A stretch of DNA of 64,000 nucleotides from Psychroflexus aurantiacus (GTDB lineage: Bacteria; Bacteroidota; Bacteroidia; Flavobacteriales; Flavobacteriaceae): assembly GCF_010820555.1 (NCBI RefSeq), contig NZ_JAAIKD010000005.1, positions 124,001 to 188,000 on the forward strand. Reading direction: 5' to 3'. A program made the translations under genes and the position numbers. Numbering within the stretch: position 1 is the stretch's first letter; each line of letters starts with the position of its first letter. The notes below the pieces were generated by a model that saw only the letters and a program-made list of their open reading frames with translations, was not told the origin of the DNA and searched no databases. This document shows positions 18,493-27,803 of this stretch, piece after piece.

Positions 18493-18500
18493 TATTTTTG
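18493..18500 (+). promoter_or_regulatory. Putative -7 element before ugd
   Basis: TATTTTTG matches TAnnTTTG in the 119-base gap before ugd. TTTG sequences at 18477 and 18481 are too close (8-12 bases) for a normal -33 element. An internal promoter for ugd onward is possible. Confidence 0.35.
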
Positions 18501-18567
18501 ACTGATAAAATAATCTTTAGTATTCTGAGTTATTCTTAATGGCTCAAGCAGATAAATAATCCAGCTT

Positions 18568-19875
18568 ATGAAAATAGCAGTTATTGGCTCAGGTTACGTT
18601 GGCCTGGTTACTGGAACATGTTTGGCAGAAAACGGTAATGAAGTCCTCTGTGTTGATATCGACAACAACAAAGTTGAACAGATGAAAGCGGGAATAGTCC
18701 CAATTTATGAACCACATCTGGATGTGCTTTTTGAACGAAACATTGAAGCGGGCAGACTCAGCTTTACCACCGATTTAAATGAAGGTCTGGATTTCGGAGA
18801 AGTGATTTTCCTGGCCTTACCCACTCCCGAAAACGGAGATGGTTCTGCAGATTTGAAATATGTCTTAAGTGTTGCTGAAGAGATAGGCAAGTACATCACT
18901 TCTTATAAGGTGATTGTCGATAAAAGTACAGTGCCGGTGGGAACTGCAGAACGTGTGAGAGCGACAATCGCCAAAGCCTGTAAAACAGAATTTGACGTTG
19001 TTTCCAATCCTGAATTTTTAAGGGAGGGTTTTGCTGTCGATGACTTCCTGAAGCCGGAGCGCATTGTGATTGGCTCAAGCAGTGCAAGAGCTACCGAAGT
19101 GATGCAGCGTTTGTATCAGCCCTTCGTCAGGTCCGGTAACCCGATTCTCATTATGGATGAAAAGTCGGCAGAACTTACCAAATACGCCTCAAACTCCTTT
19201 CTGGCAACCAAAATCACCTTTATGAATGAAATCGCTAACTACTGTGAAAAAGTAGGAGCAGATGTCGATAAGGTGAGGATAGGTATGGGGACCGATTCCA
19301 GAATAGGTAAACGTTTTCTCTTTCCCGGTATTGGTTATGGAGGCTCTTGTTTCCCAAAGGACGTCAAAGCACTTCATAAGTCAGGAAAAGACATCAATTA
19401 CGATTTCAAAATTCTGGATGCTGTGGTACAAGTTAACGACAAACAAAAGACCATACTTTACCCTAAAATTTCATCCTTCTTTGATGATGATCTGAAAGGC
19501 AAAACCATCGCCATTTGGGGATTGGCCTTTAAGCCGGAAACCGATGATATTCGGGAAGCGCCAGCACTTTACATGATAGATAAATTCCTGGAAGCCGGGG
19601 CCCATGTGAAAGCCTTTGATCCGGAAGCAATGGAAAATGTAAAACAGAAGTATGGAGATCAAATTGCCCTGGGAAAAGATATGTATGACGTGACCAAAGG
19701 CGCAGATGCACTTTTGATATGCACCGAATGGAGTATTTTTAGAACCCCCGATTACAAACGTTTAAAATCGAACTTACGAAATCCGATTATCTTTGACGGT
19801 AGAAATTTATATCCGGTTCTAGAGTTAGCAAAAGAAGGGATTCACTATATTTCCATAGGAAGACAAAACGTATAA
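18568..19875 (+). CDS. ugd: UDP-glucose 6-dehydrogenase
   Basis: Oxidises UDP-glucose to UDP-glucuronate with two NAD+ in the cytoplasm. The 435-residue protein has the N-terminal Rossmann motif GSGYVGLVTG, the catalytic Cys near residue 260 in YGGSCFPKD, VDKSTVPVGTA, NPEFLREG, and the C-terminal nucleotide-sugar domain GLAFKPETDDIREAP. It is followed three bases later by the decarboxylase that uses its product. Nothing is unusual. Confidence 0.96.
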   Translation: MKIAVIGSGYVGLVTGTCLAENGNEVLCVDIDNNKVEQMKAGIVPIYEPHLDVLFERNIEAGRLSFTTDLNEGLDFGEVIFLALPTPENGDGSADLKYVLSVAEEIGKYITSYKVIVDKSTVPVGTAERVRATIAKACKTEFDVVSNPEFLREGFAVDDFLKPERIVIGSSSARATEVMQRLYQPFVRSGNPILIMDEKSAELTKYASNSFLATKITFMNEIANYCEKVGADVDKVRIGMGTDSRIGKRFLFPGIGYGGSCFPKDVKALHKSGKDINYDFKILDAVVQVNDKQKTILYPKISSFFDDDLKGKTIAIWGLAFKPETDDIREAPALYMIDKFLEAGAHVKAFDPEAMENVKQKYGDQIALGKDMYDVTKGADALLICTEWSIFRTPDYKRLKSNLRNPIIFDGRNLYPVLELAKEGIHYISIGRQNV

Positions 19876-19878
19876 GGC

Positions 19879-20865
19879 ATGAAAAAAGTTTTGATTACAG
19901 GTGCTGCTGGTTTTTTGGGTTCACATCTATGCGATAAATTTATAAATGAAGGTTTCAAGGTCATTGGTATGGATAACCTGATTACCGGGGATCTGAAAAA
20001 TATTGAGCATCTTTTTAAACTGGAAAGCTTTGACTTTTATCACCATGACGTTAGTAAATTTGTTCACGTTCCGGATGAGTTAGATTATATCTTACATTTC
20101 GCTTCACCGGCAAGTCCGATAGACTACTTAAAAATTCCTATACAAACGCTTAAAGTAGGTTCACTGGGGACTCACAATTTGCTGGGCCTGGCAAAGGCAA
20201 AAGGGGCCAGGCTTTTAATTGCTTCCACAAGTGAGGTTTATGGAGATCCTTTGGTGCATCCCCAAAACGAAGATTATTACGGGAATGTCAACACTATTGG
20301 TCCCCGCGGGGTTTATGACGAAGCTAAACGCTTTCAAGAATCCTTAACTATGGCTTACCATCGCTTTCATGGGTTAGAAACCAGAATAGTTCGCATTTTC
20401 AATACCTATGGTCCCCGAATGCGTCTAAATGATGGCCGTGTTATTCCGGCATTTATCGGCCAGGCTTTGCGGGGAGAGGACCTTACTGTATTTGGAGATG
20501 GTTCTCAAACCCGGTCCTTTTGTTATGTGGACGATCAAATTGAAGGGATTTATAAATTGTTGATGAGTGATTATGCCGAACCCGTGAACATTGGGAATCC
20601 CTATGAAATTTCCATTTTAGATTTCGCTCAGGAGATCATCAGGCTTACAGGAACCGATCAAAAGATCGTGTTCAGGCCACTTCCTAAGGATGATCCTATG
20701 CAAAGACAGCCGGATATTTCAAGAGCGAAGTCAATATTGGGGTGGGAGCCAAAAGTGGAACGAGGCGAAGGGATGAAGCTTACCTATGATTATTTTAAGT
20801 CCCTGAGCAAAGAGGAACTGCAAAAAAGCGATCACAAAGATTTTTCAGTTCATAATCGAAAATAA
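19879..20865 (+). CDS. UDP-glucuronate decarboxylase (UDP-xylose synthase)
   Basis: Converts UDP-glucuronate to UDP-xylose with bound NAD+. It is a 328-residue short-chain dehydrogenase-type protein with GAAGFLGSH at residues 8-16, the active-site YDEAK near residue 145 in [14 protein letters not shown], and the family-typical [17 protein letters not shown] and [13 protein letters not shown]. It follows ugd by three bases, so UDP-Glc to UDP-GlcA to UDP-Xyl is encoded as a unit. This implies xylose, and possibly glucuronate, in the polysaccharide. Confidence 0.93.
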   Translation: MKKVLITGAAGFLGSHLCDKFINEGFKVIGMDNLITGDLKNIEHLFKLESFDFYHHDVSKFVHVPDELDYILHFASPASPIDYLKIPIQTLKVGSLGTHNLLGLAKAKGARLLIASTSEVYGDPLVHPQNEDYYGNVNTIGPRGVYDEAKRFQESLTMAYHRFHGLETRIVRIFNTYGPRMRLNDGRVIPAFIGQALRGEDLTVFGDGSQTRSFCYVDDQIEGIYKLLMSDYAEPVNIGNPYEISILDFAQEIIRLTGTDQKIVFRPLPKDDPMQRQPDISRAKSILGWEPKVERGEGMKLTYDYFKSLSKEELQKSDHKDFSVHNRK

Positions 20866-20868
20866 CAA

Positions 20869-22215
20869 ATGGCCAAAATTGGACGATATTCAGGTTATAT
20901 AAAGCCCGCAATCTTTAGCGTTGATTTAGCTGTTCTTATCTTATTCGGATCTCAGTTCAACTTTGACTTCGAGATGAGCCTTCTATTTTATGGGTATCTG
21001 GCTATATCGTGGATTTTATTATCCACCTACTTAGAATTTTACGAAGTCTATCGCTATACCAAGTTAATTAAAATCATATCGCTTACCATCGCTCAGGCGG
21101 TGCTGTTTACCTTTATTGTATTTAGCTTCTTTGGCTTTTTTTATCGCTATAGCAGAGATACAGATCAGATATTTTCTTACTTAGGCCAGTCTTTTTTAGT
21201 CATTTTTTTGATTAAGATAGCCTTGCATTTTTTTTTGAAAACATACAGAAAAGATCTGGGTGGAAATTTTAGGAGAACAGTTATTGTTGGTGAATCCGCC
21301 GGAAGCCTTCAGTTAAAATCTTTTTTTGATGAAAAACCCGAATATGGATATCAGTGTAAAAAGGTGTTCAATATCAGTTCAAATACGACTATTGAAACTA
21401 TAAATAAATTTGTTTTAGACAATAAAATCGATGAGATCTATTGTTCGATGGCAGATCTCACCAATGAACAGCTCAATCAGATTATCAGTTTTGCAGATAA
21501 CAATTTAAAAGTCATCAAGTTCCTTCCGGATAACAAGGACATCTATTCTAGAAAATTGAATTATGAATATTACGGTTTTCTGCGAGTAATCTCCTTGAGA
21601 AAAATCCCTCTGGACTCTCTTGTTAACAAGTTTCTTAAGCGAGCCTTTGACGTGTTATTAAGTCTGATTGTGATTGTATTTGTTTTATCCTGGCTAACAC
21701 CTTTGCTCGCTATTTGTATCAAAATGGAAAGCAGAGGATCTGTTTTTTTTAAACAAAAGCGCAATGGTCTGGATTATGAGGAGTTTTACTGTTATAAATA
21801 CCGTTCTATGAAACCCAATCCGGAGGCCGATCTCCATCAGGTGCATAAAAATGATAGAAGGGTGACCAGAATCGGTAAATTACTGCGCAAAACAAGTATG
21901 GATGAATTGCCTCAGTTTTTCAATGTTATTAAAGGGGAAATGAGTGTGGTGGGACCAAGACCTCACATGGTGAGTCATACCCATAATTTTGCAGAAAATG
22001 TGGATAAGTTCATGGTGCGGCATTTTATCAAACCGGGTATAACGGGTCTTGCTCAGGTCAGCGGTTATAGAGGTGAAGTGGAAACCGGACAAGATATTAT
22101 CAACCGGGTTAAATATGATATTTTTTATTTGGAAAACTGGTCATTGCTTTTGGATATGAAAATTATTTTCCAAACCCTCAGCAATGCTGTCAAAGGGGAT
22201 AAAAAAGCCTACTAA
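20869..22215 (+). CDS. Undecaprenyl-phosphate sugar-1-phosphate transferase (polyprenyl glycosylphosphotransferase)
   Basis: The enzyme that starts repeat-unit synthesis by moving a sugar-1-phosphate from a UDP-sugar to undecaprenyl phosphate. The 448-residue protein has four to five N-terminal membrane helices (residues about 12-125), a soluble Rossmann-like middle, a further helix (FDVLLSLIVIVFVLSWL) and the catalytic domain with KQKRNGLDYEEFYCYKYRSM, KTSMDELPQFFNV, GEMSVVGPRPHM and PGITGLAQVSGYRG. This is the WbaP/WcaJ layout. The substrate is probably UDP-glucose or UDP-galactose, which is inference. It is coupled to the next gene by TAATG. Confidence 0.93.
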   Translation: MAKIGRYSGYIKPAIFSVDLAVLILFGSQFNFDFEMSLLFYGYLAISWILLSTYLEFYEVYRYTKLIKIISLTIAQAVLFTFIVFSFFGFFYRYSRDTDQIFSYLGQSFLVIFLIKIALHFFLKTYRKDLGGNFRRTVIVGESAGSLQLKSFFDEKPEYGYQCKKVFNISSNTTIETINKFVLDNKIDEIYCSMADLTNEQLNQIISFADNNLKVIKFLPDNKDIYSRKLNYEYYGFLRVISLRKIPLDSLVNKFLKRAFDVLLSLIVIVFVLSWLTPLLAICIKMESRGSVFFKQKRNGLDYEEFYCYKYRSMKPNPEADLHQVHKNDRRVTRIGKLLRKTSMDELPQFFNVIKGEMSVVGPRPHMVSHTHNFAENVDKFMVRHFIKPGITGLAQVSGYRGEVETGQDIINRVKYDIFYLENWSLLLDMKIIFQTLSNAVKGDKKAY

Positions 22216-22967
22216 TGTCAGATCTGGTCTCTATCATAACGCCCGTGTACAATGCTGAAAAGTACCTTGAAGAGACCTTAACATCCGTAAGGAATCAATC
22301 TCATGAGAACTGGGAACATATTTTGGTAGATGATTGCTCTTCAGATCAGTCGGTTAAGCGTATCCAAGAGTTCTCCGATAAAGATCCAAGGATTAAACTG
22401 ATTAAATTGACCCAAAACAGCGGCCCTGCGGTGGCGCGAAATCGGGCTATAGATTTAGCCAAAGGCCGTTACCTTGCTTTTTTGGATGCAGATGACATTT
22501 GGTTTGACTTTCATTTGAAAGATTCATTAGCGTTTATGAACTCAAAACATCACGATTTTGTTTTCGCTTCCTACAAAAGATCTGATGAGCATCTCAATTT
22601 TATCTATTCAAATTTTGAAGTTCCCCTTAAAGTGTCCTACACCGATGTTCTAAAAACAAACTCGATAAGTTGTCTCACCGCTGTCATTGACACGCATACT
22701 TTAGGCAAGAAAAAAATGCCTCATATACGCAAACGTCAGGACATGGGATTATGGCTGAGTTATCTAAAAGAAACAAAATATGCCTACGGCATAAAGCGAC
22801 CACATGCTATTTATAGGATAAGAGAAAACTCCTTGTCGAGAAATAAATTTAATCTTATCCGGTACCAGTGGGAGTTTTATAGGAAAGTAGAAGGGCTTAC
22901 AGCCTTCAAATCCATTTACTTTCTGGTTTTGTGGACCTATTATGGTTTCAAAAAATACAAGGATTAA
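22215..22967 (+). CDS. Glycosyltransferase family 2
   Basis: A GT-A fold transferase of 250 residues. It opens with SIITPVYNAEKYLEETLTSV, has VDDCSSDQS, the conserved NSGPAVARNRAI and the metal-binding LDADDIWF near residue 93. It resembles transferases that add the second sugar to the lipid-linked unit. Its start shares a base with the stop of the initiating transferase, so it may act straight after it. It is the last gene of the cluster and I see no terminator behind it. Confidence 0.9.
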   Translation: MSDLVSIITPVYNAEKYLEETLTSVRNQSHENWEHILVDDCSSDQSVKRIQEFSDKDPRIKLIKLTQNSGPAVARNRAIDLAKGRYLAFLDADDIWFDFHLKDSLAFMNSKHHDFVFASYKRSDEHLNFIYSNFEVPLKVSYTDVLKTNSISCLTAVIDTHTLGKKKMPHIRKRQDMGLWLSYLKETKYAYGIKRPHAIYRIRENSLSRNKFNLIRYQWEFYRKVEGLTAFKSIYFLVLWTYYGFKKYKD

Positions 22968-23019
22968 ACCTTTCTTAATTTATAAATAAGGTCTATATTG
23001 CCGGTCATCCCTTTCATGA

Positions 23020-25413
23020 ATGAAAACATTAATTAAACTAGCCGTCTGCTTGATTTATTACATGCCTTCGTATGCAAGTCATCCAGCAATTGACAGTTTA
23101 AAAACGGAGCTTGCAAAAGTTAAAGCCGACTCTATAAAAGTTAGGCTTTATAATGAAATTGCTTCAGAGTTTATTAATGTAAGCTATGATAGCATTCTTC
23201 CGTATTCCCAGAAAGCCCTTAATTTAGCATCTAAAATAAATTATCCGAAAGGCAAAGGCATAGCCTTAAAAAATCAGGCGATCTACTATTTCTATTCCGG
23301 CAATCAGACTGAAAGTAAACAGAAAATAGAACAGGCTATTGAAATTTTCAAAGAAATCCCAGATGAACTGCAACTGGCTAAAGCCTATCAGAATTACGGA
23401 ATTTTATTAAAAAACTTCGGAGAGACGGAGAATGCTGCCGAAAAATACAACTTAGCTATTATCCATTTTGAAGCGATAAGTGATAAAAAAGGAGTTGCAG
23501 ATAATCTGATAAACCTGGGTGATATTTATCAAAACCAGGGGGATTTCGATAAAGCCATGAAGGTCTTATCAGAAGCAAAAAAAGTCAGCAAAAGTCTCAA
23601 CGACCCCAATCTTAAAGCAAGTATTCTTAGTGGAGAAGGCCTTATAGAAGAAAATAAAGGCAATTTTGATACCGCCATAGATAAGCTAACCCAAAGTCTG
23701 GAAATCTTTCAGGAACTCGATCAGCCGAGGCTTGTCTTGGGGATGTACAATAACCTGGCAAATATTTCAAGAAAAAAAGGGGACTATCTGAAGTCTATAG
23801 AGTATTTTGAAAACGCCTTATTTACAGCCAGAGAAATAAACAATCCAAGATTGCAGGGGATAATTCTTAATAATCTTGCGAATGCTTATTTGGATATTAA
23901 TGATGATGCTAAGGCCGCTTCCTTGTATAAAGAAGCTATGGCAATCATTAAAGATATCGACAGGACCACTTATGCCTGCCTGTTATCCAATCTTGCCATT
24001 ATCCAGACCAATCAAGATGAGTTTTCATTAGCACTTAAATCTTTAGACTCCTCGTTAACCATTTACAGAGAACAGGATAATAAAATTTACATTGCTAATG
24101 CCTTGTCAAATATTGCTTATAACTACCTTCAGTTAAAAGATATTCCTAAGGCAAAACAGTTCTACGAAGAAGCCAAGTTTGTTGCCGAAGAAATGGGAGA
24201 CCAGTATACCAGTGTAGGGATCTACAACGGCCTTGGTGAAGTTTATCTGAAAGAAAACCAGCTCGATTCTGCCTATTACTTTGCTGAAAAAGCCTATTCG
24301 CTTTCCAAGAAAATCAAGGCTTTACCTGAAGAATCTTATGCGGCAGAGCTGCTTTACAAAATTTACAAATCGGATGCAAAAAGCGCCGAAGCACTAACCT
24401 ACCTTGAGATTTTCAGAACACTCAAAGACAGCTTATTTGATGATGAGAAAAGTAAGGCCCTGGGAAAACTCGAAGCCGAGTTAAGCTTTAAAAGCCTTAA
24501 AGAACAACTGGAGTTAGAGAGACAAAATCAACGTTTGGAAAATAAGTTAAAGGTTAATAGACGAGAAAACTACATCATAGGATTAAGTTCTGCCTCCCTG
24601 GTTTTCGTTTTAATCATTTTGCTTTTGCTAAGAATCAGAAAAAATAAAACGAGAACCAATCGTCTTCTCACTCACAAGAATAAAGAGATTGAAAAGCAAA
24701 ACATAAAACTGAACGAGTCCAATACCCAAAAAAACAAACTGTTTTCTATTATCTCTCATGACCTGAGAAGCCCAGTAAATAACTTGAGTCAGATTTTTGA
24801 AATGCGCGTATCAGGACAGATTTCTGAAGAAGAGTTTGAAACATGGCTACCGAAAATCAATAAAAGCCTGACCTCTACTCGGCTTTTGATTGAAAACTTG
24901 CTCAAATGGGCAAGTGCTTCTCTTAACGAATCTCAGGTGGATAAAACCGAATTTCTTGTACATAATGAGATACAAAGCATGGAAGACTTTTTTAGTACAG
25001 CTTTAAAGGATAAAAACCTGATTCTAAACAATAAAGTTTCAAAAGGCTTTAAAATTTATATGGATGCCAATGCCTTCAAATTGGTCATCCGAAACCTGAT
25101 CTCCAATGCGATTAAATTTTGTAATCCTGGAGATGAAATTACGATTTCAGCAATTACACAGGATGGGTTCTACAGGGTTTGTGTTCAGGATACAGGGGTT
25201 GGCATGCCTTCAACTACAGCAAAAAGTTTGTTTAAGGATTCGTCGATTACGTCCTCAATCGGTACTCGAAAAGAAGATGGTAAGGGCATAGGGACGATAC
25301 TTTGCAGAACCTATGTGGAAGAAAATGATGGAATCATCTGGGTGGATTATTCTGAAACAAATAAAGGGACTAGAATTTGTTTCGAAGTTCCAGCTAAAAA
25401 CCTGCCTCTCTAG
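23020..25413 (+). CDS. TPR-repeat sensor histidine kinase
   Basis: A 797-residue membrane kinase common in Bacteroidota. A signal peptide (LIKLAVCLIYYMPSYASH) is followed by a long periplasmic row of tetratricopeptide repeats (residues about 30-440), a coiled coil, one membrane helix (about 518-540), a second coiled coil, the phospho-acceptor His near residue 582 in IISHDLRSPVNN, and an intact ATPase domain (NLISNAIKFC, VQDTGVGMP, GKGIGT). No response regulator is adjacent, so its partner is elsewhere. It starts 52 bases after the polysaccharide cluster on the same strand, but functional linkage is not shown. Confidence 0.92.
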   Translation: MKTLIKLAVCLIYYMPSYASHPAIDSLKTELAKVKADSIKVRLYNEIASEFINVSYDSILPYSQKALNLASKINYPKGKGIALKNQAIYYFYSGNQTESKQKIEQAIEIFKEIPDELQLAKAYQNYGILLKNFGETENAAEKYNLAIIHFEAISDKKGVADNLINLGDIYQNQGDFDKAMKVLSEAKKVSKSLNDPNLKASILSGEGLIEENKGNFDTAIDKLTQSLEIFQELDQPRLVLGMYNNLANISRKKGDYLKSIEYFENALFTAREINNPRLQGIILNNLANAYLDINDDAKAASLYKEAMAIIKDIDRTTYACLLSNLAIIQTNQDEFSLALKSLDSSLTIYREQDNKIYIANALSNIAYNYLQLKDIPKAKQFYEEAKFVAEEMGDQYTSVGIYNGLGEVYLKENQLDSAYYFAEKAYSLSKKIKALPEESYAAELLYKIYKSDAKSAEALTYLEIFRTLKDSLFDDEKSKALGKLEAELSFKSLKEQLELERQNQRLENKLKVNRRENYIIGLSSASLVFVLIILLLLRIRKNKTRTNRLLTHKNKEIEKQNIKLNESNTQKNKLFSIISHDLRSPVNNLSQIFEMRVSGQISEEEFETWLPKINKSLTSTRLLIENLLKWASASLNESQVDKTEFLVHNEIQSMEDFFSTALKDKNLILNNKVSKGFKIYMDANAFKLVIRNLISNAIKFCNPGDEITISAITQDGFYRVCVQDTGVGMPSTTAKSLFKDSSITSSIGTRKEDGKGIGTILCRTYVEENDGIIWVDYSETNKGTRICFEVPAKNLPL

Positions 25414-25463
25414 CTTTAGCATTTATTTATAAGTGCTTCCAAAGTTTCCAGGCTTTCATTGCT

Positions 25464-25471
25464 TAAATTTG
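25464..25471 (+). promoter_or_regulatory. Putative -7 element of pncB-pncA
   Basis: TAAATTTG matches TAnnTTTG. A transcript from here would start near 25478, after the in-frame TTG at 25459, so the ATG at 25489 is the likely pncB start. The -33 region has TTTC rather than TTTG. Confidence 0.45.
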
Positions 25472-25488
25472 ATGAAACTCCAAGAAGC

Positions 25489-26901
25489 ATGCATAACTTC
25501 ACGGCAACCTATACGGATTTGTATCAGATCAATATGGCCCAGGTTTATTTTCAGCAGGGTAAACATGAGCATCAGGCTGTTTTCGATTATTTTTTTAGAA
25601 AACTCCCTTTTGAAGGAGGATACGCCGTATTCTCGGGATTAGAAACCTTATTGGAAATTTTAGAAGATTTCAGGTTTTCAAAAGAAGATTTAGACTTTCT
25701 AAACGCTCAGGGATTGGATTCCAAATTCCTGGATTACCTGAAAGACTTTAAATTCCAGGGAAATATTATCAGTTCTGCAGAAGGAGATATCGTGTTTCCC
25801 ACGCGGCCGGTTCTTCAGGTGGAAGCCAATATGGTAGAAGCTCAACTGGTGGAAACCATACTTTTGAACATACTCAACTTTCAAACGCTTATTACCACTA
25901 AAGCCAGCCGCATTAGAAAATCTGCAGGAGACCAAATGCTTATCGATTTTGGTATGCGACGTGCCCAAAGTAGCGGGGCGTATCATGCCAGCAGGGCTGC
26001 ATTTATAGGGGGTTTTGAAGCCACCAGTAATGTGGTCGCAGGTAAGGATTTCAACATCCCTATCTCGGGCACCATGGCTCACTCTTTTGTACAAAGTTAT
26101 GACGACGAACTCACGGCTTTTAGGGATTTTGCACAGAGCCATCCCGATAACAGCATTTTGCTGGTGGATACTTACGACACGCTTAAAAGCGGTCTGCCCA
26201 ATGCGATTAAAGTGGGTAAAGAAATGAAATCCCGGGGCGAAGAATTGAAAGGCATCCGCCTGGATAGCGGGGATTTGTCCTACCTGGCCAAAAAATGCAG
26301 AAAAGCCCTCGACGAGGCGGGATTACAGGATGTGAAGATTGCTGCTTCAAATCAGTTAGACGAATACGTTATCAGAAGTTTGAAAGAACAACAGGGGCCT
26401 ATAGATGTCTTCGGAGTGGGCACAAATCTGGTGATTGGAGACCCGGACGCAGCTTTGGATGGAGTTTATAAACTTGCATTCGCAAATGATAAGCCTCGAA
26501 TCAAACTTTCAGAAAACCTGGCTAAACTTACCCTGCCTCATAAAAAGCAGGTTTACAGAATGAGAAATTCTGAAGGGAAACTCACAGGAGCGGACGCCGT
26601 GACCTTAAGAGAAGAAACCAACATCGCACACATGAATCACCCTTTCGATGCTTCAAAATCCCTGCGTTTCAACGACTGCACTGAAGAAGCTTTGCTTCAC
26701 TACGTCATGAAAGATGGAAAACGAACAGAACCTCCCAAAAGGCTGCAGGATATCAAAGCCTATTCAAGAAAGCGCTTGGCCGAATTCACGGAAGAATTCC
26801 AGCGTTTTGAAAACCCGCACCTTTACAAAATAGGAATTTCAGATCAATTGCTTGAAGAACGAGAGGCCCTGAGAAATCATTATAAAACCCAAAACGCATG
26901 A
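25489..26901 (+). CDS. pncB: Nicotinate phosphoribosyltransferase
   Basis: Makes nicotinate mononucleotide from nicotinate, PRPP and ATP (Preiss-Handler NAD salvage). The 470-residue form begins MHNFTATYTDLYQINMAQ, the usual family start. It carries the catalytic-His motif SGTMAHSFVQSY, VDTYDTLKSGLPNAI, RLDSGDLSYLAKK and GVGTNLVIGDPDAALDGVYKL. A longer form from a TTG at 25459 is unlikely given the promoter match inside that stretch. It overlaps pncA by four bases. Confidence 0.95.
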   Translation: MHNFTATYTDLYQINMAQVYFQQGKHEHQAVFDYFFRKLPFEGGYAVFSGLETLLEILEDFRFSKEDLDFLNAQGLDSKFLDYLKDFKFQGNIISSAEGDIVFPTRPVLQVEANMVEAQLVETILLNILNFQTLITTKASRIRKSAGDQMLIDFGMRRAQSSGAYHASRAAFIGGFEATSNVVAGKDFNIPISGTMAHSFVQSYDDELTAFRDFAQSHPDNSILLVDTYDTLKSGLPNAIKVGKEMKSRGEELKGIRLDSGDLSYLAKKCRKALDEAGLQDVKIAASNQLDEYVIRSLKEQQGPIDVFGVGTNLVIGDPDAALDGVYKLAFANDKPRIKLSENLAKLTLPHKKQVYRMRNSEGKLTGADAVTLREETNIAHMNHPFDASKSLRFNDCTEEALLHYVMKDGKRTEPPKRLQDIKAYSRKRLAEFTEEFQRFENPHLYKIGISDQLLEEREALRNHYKTQNA

Positions 26902-27488
26902 AAACCTTACTGATCGTAGATGCCCAGCTGGATTTTATGCCAGGCGGAGGTCTGCCCGTAGAACATGGCGACCAGATTGTGTCCCACATCAACTTGATTC
27001 AGCCCCAGTATGACCTGGTGCTGGCTACACAGGACTGGCACCCGCAGCATCACATGAGTTTCGCTTCCAATCACGACGGCTACACGCCGTTTCAGGAGAA
27101 AGAAATCGATGGCTACCAGCAAATCTTATGGCCAGAACATTGTATACAGGGGTCGATAGGTGCAGAATTTCATCCCAACATGCGAACCAATTGCATCGAA
27201 GCCATTTTCAGAAAAGGCACCAATCCCAATATCGACAGTTATAGCGCTTTCTATGACAATCACCACAAAAAATCTACCGGTCTGGCGGGTTATCTCAAAG
27301 ATAAGGGCTGCGAAACTTTAGAGATCTGCGGACTGGCAGGCGATATCTGCGTGTATTTCACCATTAAAGATGCCCTCAAAGAAGACTTTCAGGTCAGAGT
27401 TTTGGAAAAAGCCACCAAAGCTCTAGACCAGGACAAATTCAGTCAGCAGAAAGAAGAACTGAAAGCAGAAGGGGTTGTATTTGTTTGA
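26898..27488 (+). CDS. pncA: Nicotinamidase
   Basis: Hydrolyses nicotinamide to nicotinate, the substrate of the upstream PncB, so the pair turns nicotinamide into NaMN. The 196-residue protein has the catalytic Asp in VDAQLDFMPGG (Asp8), metal ligands in ATQDWHPQHHMSF, the Lys in FRKGTNPNIDSYSAF, and the Cys in CGLAGDICVYFT. The more usual motif is GLATDYCV; the Gly for Thr change here is mild. The start overlaps pncB (ATGA). Confidence 0.95.
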   Translation: MKTLLIVDAQLDFMPGGGLPVEHGDQIVSHINLIQPQYDLVLATQDWHPQHHMSFASNHDGYTPFQEKEIDGYQQILWPEHCIQGSIGAEFHPNMRTNCIEAIFRKGTNPNIDSYSAFYDNHHKKSTGLAGYLKDKGCETLEICGLAGDICVYFTIKDALKEDFQVRVLEKATKALDQDKFSQQKEELKAEGVVFV

Positions 27489-27795
27489 TGTTTTAGAATT
27501 TCAATAGTTGAGCGACTTTTGTGCTCTTTGCGTGAAAGATCAACTTCATTTTTAAACCCTGAATTAATATACATTATCAAATAGCAGGAGTGATTGTTTC
27601 TTTTGAATTTACCACTGCTAAATTCAAAGGATTTCGATATACATCTTCACAGCTCGCGTTCACTTCATGAAGCGTCCCAAGTGAAAAGTTTCACCTGAAG
27701 TCGACGTGAAATTTGGGGTTTAGGGTATAGGAATTAGAATTTTTAATTTGCTTGTTTCCGTCTGATATTTTTATTTTTGACTCACGACTCACGAC
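27489..27795. other. Intergenic region with inverted repeats, no gene seen
   Basis: About 300 bases between convergent pncA and the helicase gene. It holds a 13-bp hairpin with wobble pairs (27599-27631, arms TCTTTTGAATTTA and TAAATTCAAAGGA, no T-run after it) and a 7-bp inverted repeat TTCACTT/AAGTGAA around 27660. It also has a copy of a short sequence seen again at 42575 (27695-27708) and a 7-bp tandem repeat at its right edge. No open frame looks coding. Confidence 0.6.
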
Positions 27796-27803
27796 TCACG
27801 ACT
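27779..27803. repeat. 7-bp tandem repeat GACTCAC x3 at the helicase stop codon
   Basis: Three complete copies of GACTCAC plus a partial fourth. The helicase stop codon (27796-27798, minus strand) lies inside the repeat. Seven is not a multiple of three, so a change in copy number would shift the last codons. Confidence 0.85.

Noticed and set aside
25699-26142. 147-codon open frame antisense to pncB
   Set aside because: It lies wholly inside the well-supported pncB gene and shows no protein family.
27660-27682. Inverted repeat TTCACTT/AAGTGAA as terminator for pncA
   Set aside because: It has a long loop, no T-run, and is too far from the stop codon.
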